8,885 bases of DNA from Minisyncoccota bacterium (GTDB lineage: Bacteria; Patescibacteriota; Minisyncoccia; UBA6257; JAKLIH01), in assembly GCA_028691405.1 (NCBI GenBank), contig JAQUZI010000020.1, positions 1-8,885 on the forward strand. Direction: 5' to 3'. Below the pieces are notes generated by a model that ran no database searches, was not told the DNA's origin, and was given only the letters and a program-made list of their open reading frames with translations. Below, piece after piece: positions 1 to 6,809 of this stretch (its first letter is position 1; each line of letters starts with the position of its first letter). Made by a program: the position numbers and the translations under genes.

Positions 1-851
1 GGATGAGTTAAAAACATTTTATTAAATCATGTTACTTTTTGTTTTGCCGGATCAGAGATATATAGGTTGCGAGTATAATTGTTAACCTTAGCCATTGGCT
101 TTGGATAATTTGATATTTTCTCTAAAGCAGATATCAATCCTTCAGGATAACGAGTAAGTAAAGCCCCAGAAGAATCAGCTAAGAATTCTCTTTTACGAGA
201 TATAGCTAATTGAATCAATGTTGCTACAATTGGAGACAAGATTGCAAAACCAACTAAAGCAATTAATGATATTAAAGCAGCGTAACCATTTCTATCTTCG
301 CTTCTTGATTTATTAGATCAACCACTAGATCTTAATATCATATTAGATATTAAGGTAATAGCACTAGCTAAAACAACAACTAAACTAGCAATTAATATAT
401 CATAATTTTTAATATGGGATAATTCATGTGCAATAACCCCTTCTAATTCAGTTCGATTTAATAACTTTAGCAAACCAGAAGTAACACATATAACTGCATT
501 TTTAGGATTTCTTCCGGTAGCAAATGCATTCGGTGATTCATCGTTAATAATATATATTTTAGGCATAGGTAAACCGCTGGCAATGCATAAATTCTCAACT
601 AAATGATACAATTCTTGATTATCATCATGTTTAACTAATTTAGCATTAGACATTGATAGAATAATGCGATCAGAAAATCAATACCCAGCAAATGAAGAAA
701 CGATTGCATAAATAAGGGCAATGTATAAAAAGGCATTGTTTTTAAAATAGTAAGAAATTAGGTAACCAAATATACCAAAGAAAAGAACAAATACAAACAA
801 AAGCAAATATGTTTTTGATATATTTCGTCTTACATTTGTATATAGATTCAT
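1..851 (-). CDS. htpX: HtpX-like membrane zinc metalloprotease, M48B family (C-terminal end outside window)
   Basis: HtpX is a membrane-embedded M48 protease linked in other bacteria to quality control of damaged membrane proteins. Here 283 residues are visible from ATG 849-851. Two hydrophobic helices (about 15-36 and 41-59) precede the catalytic domain. The zinc motif is IAHELSHIKN with His142, Glu143 and His146, and the third ligand is Glu222 in KREFLADSSGA. Two more hydrophobic stretches (about 151-172 and 190-218) flank the loop between the zinc ligands, as in HtpX. Motifs SPNAFATGRNP and PEGLISALEKI are typical. The frame crosses UGA-Trp codons at 678-680, 318-320 and 27-29, then reads into FLTHP at the window edge. 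That is the conserved THP near the family C-terminus, so only a short tail is missing. An internal ATG at 653 would lose both N-terminal helices and is not the start. Confidence 0.95.
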
Positions 852-853
852 TG

Positions 854-1393
854 TTAAAATTTAACCGTTACATTTTTAGCCTCTTCTTCAGTAATATCAA
901 GTAAAGGCTTTCTAACATACTTAAACATTTTAGCAAAAAAGTTAGTTGGAAATGATTCAACTAAAATATTAAAATCTTTAGTAACATTATTGTAAAAACG
1001 ACGAGCAGCTTGAATTTTGTTTTCAGTATCAGATAATTCTGTTTGCAGAGCAAGAAAATTTTGATTAGCTTTTAATTCAGGATAATTTTCAAAAGAAACT
1101 AAAATATTTCCAATGCTTTTAGAAATTTCTTTATTAATTTTATCGCTTTGCTCAATATCTTTAGTTGATAAAGCTTGAGATCTTAATTCAGTTATTTTTT
1201 CTAAAATCTCTTTTTCGTGACTAGCATAACCCTTAACGGTTTCGATTAAATTTGGAATTAAATCAAAACGCCTTTTAAGTTGAACCTTAATATCTGATTC
1301 AGCTTCTTCGACATGGTTTTTAGCTCTGACCATTCTATTATACGTTGCACTAACAATAAAAATAGCAAGTATAATAATAATATATATTCACAT
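854..1393 (-). CDS. lemA: LemA family membrane-anchored protein (179 aa)
   Basis: LemA proteins have one N-terminal membrane segment and a helical-bundle domain. Their biochemical role is not settled, and they often sit beside HtpX-type proteases. Residues 1-17 form a hydrophobic segment rich in Ile. The soluble domain has the family signatures VEEAESDIKVQLKRRFDLIP, NLIETVKGYASHE, ENYPELKANQNFLALQ, TELSDTENKIQAARRFYN and FPTNFFAKMF. The start at ATG 1393 is chosen over the internal ATG at 1333 because only it includes the membrane anchor. A UGA-Trp at codon 2 (1388-1390) hides this start under the standard code. The domain is probably outside the membrane, but its side is not shown by the sequence. 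There is no lipobox. The TAA stop is separated from the htpX ATG by only 2 nt, which suggests coupled translation. Confidence 0.94.
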
Positions 1394-1402
1394 GATATAT
1401 TT

Positions 1403-1909
1403 TTAATGATTTATTAAATTTTTATCTTCGTTATTAACCCATTCTGAATAACGCTCTTTTATTTCTTCTTCTTCTTTTTTAATATATGCATGCTTTTCTT
1501 CCATTTCTTTTGTAATTTTGGATTTATCATTTTTAGAGTAATAGTCATAGATAGCTTCAAATAGAGCGTCAACGGACAGCAAAGAACAATGAACCTTAAC
1601 TGGTGGTAACCCACCAATATCTTTAATTACATTGGCTTTACCAATTTTTAAGGCTGAAGTTAATGTTTTACCTTTAGCTAAAACAGTAATTGATGAAGAG
1701 CTAGCAATAGCAGCAACACAACCAAAAGTTTCAAATTTAATATCAGAGATAATATCTTGCTTTAAAGCATTTTTTGATACTTTAATATATATAGCCATGA
1801 CATCACCGCATACAATATTTCCAGCTTTACCAATACCATCTGGATTTTTAATTTTTCCATAGTTTTCAGGATTTTGAAAAATCTGAATTACTTTTTTAGA
1901 ATAGGACAT
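1403..1909 (-). CDS. iscU: Fe-S cluster assembly scaffold, IscU/NifU N-terminal type (168 aa)
   Basis: This is a cytosolic scaffold that receives sulfur from IscS and iron to build a nascent Fe-S cluster. The family start motif is clear (FQNPENYGKIKNPDG, residues 11-25). The three cluster-ligand cysteines are all present: Cys34 in GNIVCGD (with Asp36), Cys64 in TFGCVAA and Cys108 in LPPVKVHCSLL. The LPPVKxHC form without the extra loop before the last cysteine points to the IscU/NifU type rather than Bacillus-type SufU. The usual FGCG is FGCV. After residue about 126 there is a Lys/Glu-rich tail of some 42 residues, longer than in plain IscU. The only Trp is a UGG in this tail. The start at 1909 matches the family N-terminus. 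It lies 8 nt after iscS and 9 nt before lemA, in the same frame as lemA. No iscA, hscA, hscB or ferredoxin gene is visible. Confidence 0.95.
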   Translation of the reverse strand: MSYSKKVIQIFQNPENYGKIKNPDGIGKAGNIVCGDVMAIYIKVSKNALKQDIISDIKFETFGCVAAIASSSSITVLAKGKTLTSALKIGKANVIKDIGGLPPVKVHCSLLSVDALFEAIYDYYSKNDKSKITKEMEEKHAYIKKEEEEIKERYSEWVNNEDKNLINH

Positions 1910-1917
1910 AACATACT

Positions 1918-3126
1918 TTATTTAAAAGGAGATATATTTCTTAATTTTTCAATAATGTCGGGTATAACTTTAAGAAAATATTCTATTTCTTCTTTTTTAG
2001 TAAACCGACCAATTGAAACTCTAATAGTGCCATGAGCTTGTTCATGTTTTAGCCCCATAGCCATTAAAACATGACTTGGAGATAATGATAAGCTCGCACA
2101 AGCTGAAGCAGATGAAACACAAATATTATTCATATCAAGCAAATAGACTAATGATTCCCCTTCAATAAAATCAAACCGAAGACTAATAATTTGAGGAACT
2201 TGAGAATTAATATCACCATTTAATCTAAAATTTTTAATTTTTGATTGTATGGTTTTAATAAGTTTAGTCTTTAATTTTAAAGCTCGATCAAAATCTTGTT
2301 TTTGCCTTTTAATTGCTAGCTCAGCTGCTTTTCAAAAACCAAAAATAGCGGGAGTATTAATTGTGCCTGATCGAAAACCAAATTCTTGGCCACCGCCATG
2401 AATTAATGGTGCAATTTTAACACCTTTTTTAATGTAAACTAAACCAGCTCCTTTAGGCCCATAAATTTTATGAGAACTTAGGGTCAATAAATCACAGCCA
2501 ACCTTATTAACATTTAAATTAACACGGCCAAAACTTTGCGAAGCATCTGAATGAAAAAGTAAAGGAGTTTGTACTTTTCTATTTAACCTATCTGCTTTTA
2601 TATTCTTGATTATTTCCCCTACTTTTTCTATTGGCTCAATTACACCAACTTCATTATTAACATGCATAATAGAAACTAAAACAGTTTCATCATTAATTAG
2701 ATTTTTTAATTCTTCTAAATTAATGATACCATTTTCATCAACCGAAAGATAATCAACTTTATACCCTTTACTTTCTAATCATTTAGCACTTTGTAAAATA
2801 CAAGGATGCTCAATGCTAGAAACAATAATGTGCTTGCCTTGGTTTTTATAGGCATAAGCTATGCCTTTAATAACAAAATTGTTTGATTCACTAGCACAGC
2901 TAGTAAAAACAATTTCACCAGAATTGACTTTTAATAATTTAGCAAAACCCTCTCTGGCTCTTTCTAATATATCTTTTGCTTCTTGACCAAGATTATGAAT
3001 TGACATAGTGTTGGCATAATAATTTTCAAGAATTGGTTGCATGGATTTTAAAACCAATGGATCAGTTGGGGTGGTAGAAGCATAATCTAAGAATATTGGA
3101 GTTTTAAAATCAGTTAACTTTTTCAT
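1918..3126 (-). CDS. iscS: Cysteine desulfurase, IscS/NifS type (402 aa)
   Basis: This is a PLP-dependent cytosolic enzyme that takes sulfur from cysteine to form a persulfide for Fe-S cluster assembly, and often for tRNA thiolation. Landmarks are FLDYASTTPTDP at the N-terminus, SIEHP with His107 (PLP stacking), MHVNNEVGVIEPI (154-166), HSDASQSFG with Asp194 and Gln197, the Schiff-base lysine in LSSHKIYGPKGAG (Lys220), the GGGQEFGFRSGTINTP substrate-binding region, and the active-site loop CVSSASACAS with Cys343. Two UGA-Trp codons (2779-2781 and 2332-2334) interrupt it under the standard code. Length is typical of the family. The usual TSGATESNN motif reads TSCASESNN here (Cys77 for Gly), and the loop has Ala in place of the common Gly in SSGSAC. 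It starts 14 nt after rpoC and ends 8 nt before iscU, the obvious sulfur acceptor. Confidence 0.96.
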
Positions 3127-3140
3127 ATTTCTTTTGTTAG

Positions 3141-6100
3141 TTAACTATTAACTCGACGAAAACCAGTACCGGCTGGAATTAATCGGCTAATGATAATATT
3201 AGCTTTCAAGCTTTCAAGTTTATCAATCCTAGCTTCAATTGATGCTTTTACAAGAATCTGTGATGTTTCTTGGAAAGAAGCAGCGGATAAGAAACTGTCA
3301 GAATTTAGAGCTACACGAGTTATACCTCTAATAACTGAGACAGCTTTGGCTGGCTTTTTATTATTTTTAATTAAATTGTAATTGGTTTCAATAAAATTGC
3401 GAATAGTCGTTATTTCACCAGTAATAAACTCTGAATCACCACTATTAACAATTAATAATTGAGAGAACATCTTTCTAATAATAATCTCAAAATGTTTATC
3501 ATGAATTTCACTACCAGCAAGTTGATAAACTCTACCACATTCTTTTTTAATATAGTCTTGGGTAGCTTTTACGCCAGCTAATTTGAATAGCTTTCTAAGG
3601 CTAGCTATACCGGAAGTCAATATTTGACCAACTTCAATTTTGTCACCTTTACTAACAAGAATATTTTCATCAACTGGAATTAAATATGTGTAAACTTCAC
3701 CTGGTTGAATGAATTGTTGAATTTTTGTTCGGCGACTTCCTTTCTTATACTTAGGATTTTTGATTTTCTCTTTAACAATAATTTTAATTTCTGTTTCTTT
3801 GCTTGGACTAACAACAATGTCATGAACAACACCAGAAATTTCAGAAATTAAAGCTTCGTTTTTAGGATTACGACATTCAATTAATAATTCAATATATGGA
3901 AGACCCGTAGTAGTAATATCAGCTGCACCAGCAACACCACCACTATGAAAACTCTTTAAAGTAAGCTGCGTACCTGGCTCACCAATAGATTGAGCAGCAA
4001 TAACACCAACAGCTTCACCTTTTTCAACCATATTTCAATTAGCTAAATCAGCGCCATAGCATTTTTTACAAATACCAGAAGTATTTAAACATGTTAATGG
4101 TGAAAATACTTGAACACTTTCAACTTTTTCATCTTGTTCTATTTGTTCAGCAATAGCTCTTGATATTAATGTATTTTTCTTAATTTTCGTGTTGTCACTA
4201 AAAACAATATCTTTAGCTAAAACACGACCAGCAATTCTTTTTGAAAAAGATTGAGATAATTCTTCACCAGTATCTCTTCTAATTTCAATACCACGATCGT
4301 CACCACAATCATCATTTAAAACAACAACATCTTGACTAACATCAACTAAACGACGGGTTAAATAACCAGCACTAGATGTACGTAAAGCGGTATCAACTAA
4401 ACCTTTACGTGCACCAGGAGTAACGTTAAAGTAATCCAATGGTGAATATCCAGTTTTGTAAGATGAAAGAATTGGAGATTCAATAATTTCACCAGATGCA
4501 TTGTAAATTAAACCTTTAATACCTAACATTTGGTTAGCTAAGTCTCATGAACCTCTAGCTTTTGAATTAATACAAAGAGATATTGGACTTTCAGGTGAGA
4601 AGTTAGCTTGAACCGATTTGCTAATTTCTTTTTTAACATCTTCTCATAAGATTAATAGTTTTTCTTTTTTCTCACGGTCACTTAATAAACCTTCTTCGTA
4701 TTGTTCATAAATTAATTGATTATTGTCTAAAGCTCTTTTAATAATCTCATCTTTTTCTTTTGGTTCTATTAAGTCAGTAATGCCTCAAGATATACCAGAA
4801 AAACCAGAATATTTAAAACCAATATTTTTAATTTCATCTAATATATCAGTAGCTATTTCAAAACCGTAGTCATAAATTAATTTATTAACAATTTGTCTCA
4901 TTTGAGCATCACCAATATTTATATTTTGGAATGGAAAATCTTCTGGTAATAAATCATTAAAGATTATACGTCCAACTGTTGTTTCAGCCGATATATTTCC
5001 TTTAAGATTTTTAACATAAATTGTAGCTTGTAAATCAATTTTTCCATTTTCAAAAGCAAGCATTGCTTCTTTACCAGATGAGAATTTTTTATTCTCGCCT
5101 AGTTTATTGGGAAAAGCAGCTGATAATCAGTAACAACCTAGAATAACGTCTTTAGTTGGTCTCATAGAGATTTCACCATTAGTAGGAATTAATAAGTTCT
5201 TAGTTGCACTCATACGATCAGCACATTCTTGTTGTGCCTCTTTTGATAATGGCAAATGAACAGACATTTGGTCACCGTCAAAGTCAGCATTGTATGGTGT
5301 ACAAACTAATGGATGAATTTTAATAGCTAAACCTTCAGTTAAAACAGGTTTAAAAGCTTGAATACTTAAACGGTGCAATGTTGGTGCACGATTAAGTAAT
5401 ACATATTTATTGTGAATAACTTCATCAAGTATAGCTCAAACTTCATCAGTTTTATCATCAATCAAACGGTTAGCTGTAGCAGTGCTATAAGCTATTTCAC
5501 GTTCTAATAATTTATTAATAATAAATGGTCTGAATAATTCTAAAGCAATGTTTTTAGGTAAACCACATTCACTCATTTTTAATTTAGGACCAACGACAAT
5601 AACAGATCTACCGGAATAGTCAACACGTTTACCTAAAAGATTTTGTCTGAAACGACCTTGTTTTCCCTTCAATACATCAGCTAATGAACGATAAGGGCGT
5701 TTTTGTGATTTTTGAATTGCTTTAGTCTTACGTAAGCTACTGTCAAATAAAGAATCAACTGCTTCTTGCAACATTCTCTTTTCATTTTTAACAATAACTA
5801 ATGGAGCATTAATGCTAAGTAATTTTTTCAAACGATTGTTACGAGTAATAATACGTCTGTATAGATCATTTAAATCAGATGAAGCGTAACGGCCACCATC
5901 TAATGGAACCATTGGACGCAAATCTGGTGGTAATACTGGTAAATTTTTTACAAAAATTCACTCTGGTTTTACACCGGATTTAATAAATGATTTAATAATT
6001 TTTAAACGTTTTAAATTACGTGGTAATTGAGATATATTTCTCTTTTTGTTGTTTTCTTCAACTTGTTCTCTTTCTTTTTCTAAATCAATTTCTTGTAAGA

Positions 6101-6776
6101 ATTTTAATATTGGTTCAGAGCCTGTATCAGCTTCAAAAACATCATTGTATTTTTTAATTAAAGAGAAATAGTCTTTTTCATTTAAGATTTGTCGAGCACG
6201 TAATAATTTTAATTCTAACAATGTTTGTTTGTAATTTTTAGTAATTTCACTTTTTTCATCATTGGTAGCATTTTTCAATTTTGATTTATAGGCAAGTTCA
6301 ATATTCTTTTGAAATTCTGCTTTCTTGTCTTCGTCAACAGTTGTAATAACAAACGCATTGTAATAAATTACCTGTTCTAAACCAGAGCTTGGCATATCAA
6401 GCAACAATTCTAAAACATATGGAGGTGTTTTAAGATATCAGATATGACAAATAGGAATAGATAAACTAATGTGACCCATTCAAGCGCGGCGAACATCAGA
6501 TCGGGTAATTGTTACACCACAACGATCACAAACAATGTCTTTGTATCTAATACCACGGTATTTTCCACATGAACATTTGTAATCTTTTATTGGACCAAAG
6601 ATTGATTCACAAAACAAACCACCTTTTTCTGGTTTCTGAGTACGATAATTGATTGTTTCTGGTTCTAAAACTTCACCACGTGATCACTCTAATATGTTTT
6701 CTGGTGATGCCAGCTTAATTTGTACGAAATCAATATCATTTGATGTACTTTGATTTTCGTTTTTAATTTCAGGCAT
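3141..6776 (-). CDS. rpoC: RNA polymerase beta' subunit, complete (1211 aa)
   Basis: RpoC is the beta' subunit, which carries the catalytic Mg, bridge helix and trigger loop. The frame is open from ATG 6774-6776 to TAA 3141-3143 once ten UGA codons are read as Trp. Visible landmarks are the N-terminal zinc ribbon (Cys68, 70, 83, 86), PEWIFVKNLPVLPPDLRPM, GGRYASSDLNDLYRR, LKGKQGRFRQNLLGKRVDYS, the catalytic NADFDGDQM (Asp498, 500, 502), the bridge helix DTALRTSSAGYLTRRLVDV (795-813), the second zinc site (Cys824, 896, 903, 906), the trigger loop starting GEPGTQL (932-938) and the C-terminal LIPAGTGFRR. It is close to the Bacillus length, with a charged insertion at about 148-192 and no large trigger-loop insertion. 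Several normally invariant residues are replaced (see findings). An in-frame TAA 9 nt upstream supports the chosen start. iscS begins 14 nt after the stop. Confidence 0.98.
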
Positions 6777-6809
6777 AATAATAATTTAATTTAATTAATT
6801 AAGGTATTT
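6777..6809 (-). other. 33-nt rpoB-rpoC spacer, AT-only apart from three bases
   Basis: This is the longest non-coding stretch in the window. It holds an in-frame TAA (6786-6788) followed by three ATT codons and then the rpoC ATG, which rules out an N-terminal extension of rpoC. It also contains a short self-complementary AT tract (6791-6802). There is no Shine-Dalgarno-like purine run at the usual distance, no GC-rich hairpin and no T-tract that would suggest termination. rpoC is therefore probably read from the rpoB transcript. Confidence 0.6.

Noticed and set aside
1337..1342. TATAAT-like hexamer on the minus strand, a possible promoter inside lemA
   Set aside because: No TTGACA-like -35 lies 16-18 nt upstream, it sits within the lemA N-terminal codons, and such hexamers are expected by chance in AT-rich DNA.
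1632..1862. Plus-strand open frame of 76 codons inside iscU
   Set aside because: It lies fully antisense to a gene with all catalytic cysteines, and its translation resembles no family I know. It is a shadow of iscU.
1926..1931. AAGGAG on the plus strand near the iscS stop, resembling a ribosome binding site
   Set aside because: It is on the strand opposite to all genes and no plausible plus-strand gene follows. It is the complement of iscS C-terminal codons.
3190..3381. Plus-strand open frame of 63 codons at the end of rpoC
   Set aside because: It is antisense to the conserved beta' C-terminus, with no ribosome site and no recognisable protein features.
6791..6802. Self-complementary AT tract in the rpoB-rpoC spacer, a possible terminator or operator
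   Set aside because: It is all A/T with no GC stem or following T-run, and is too weak for a terminator in this base composition.
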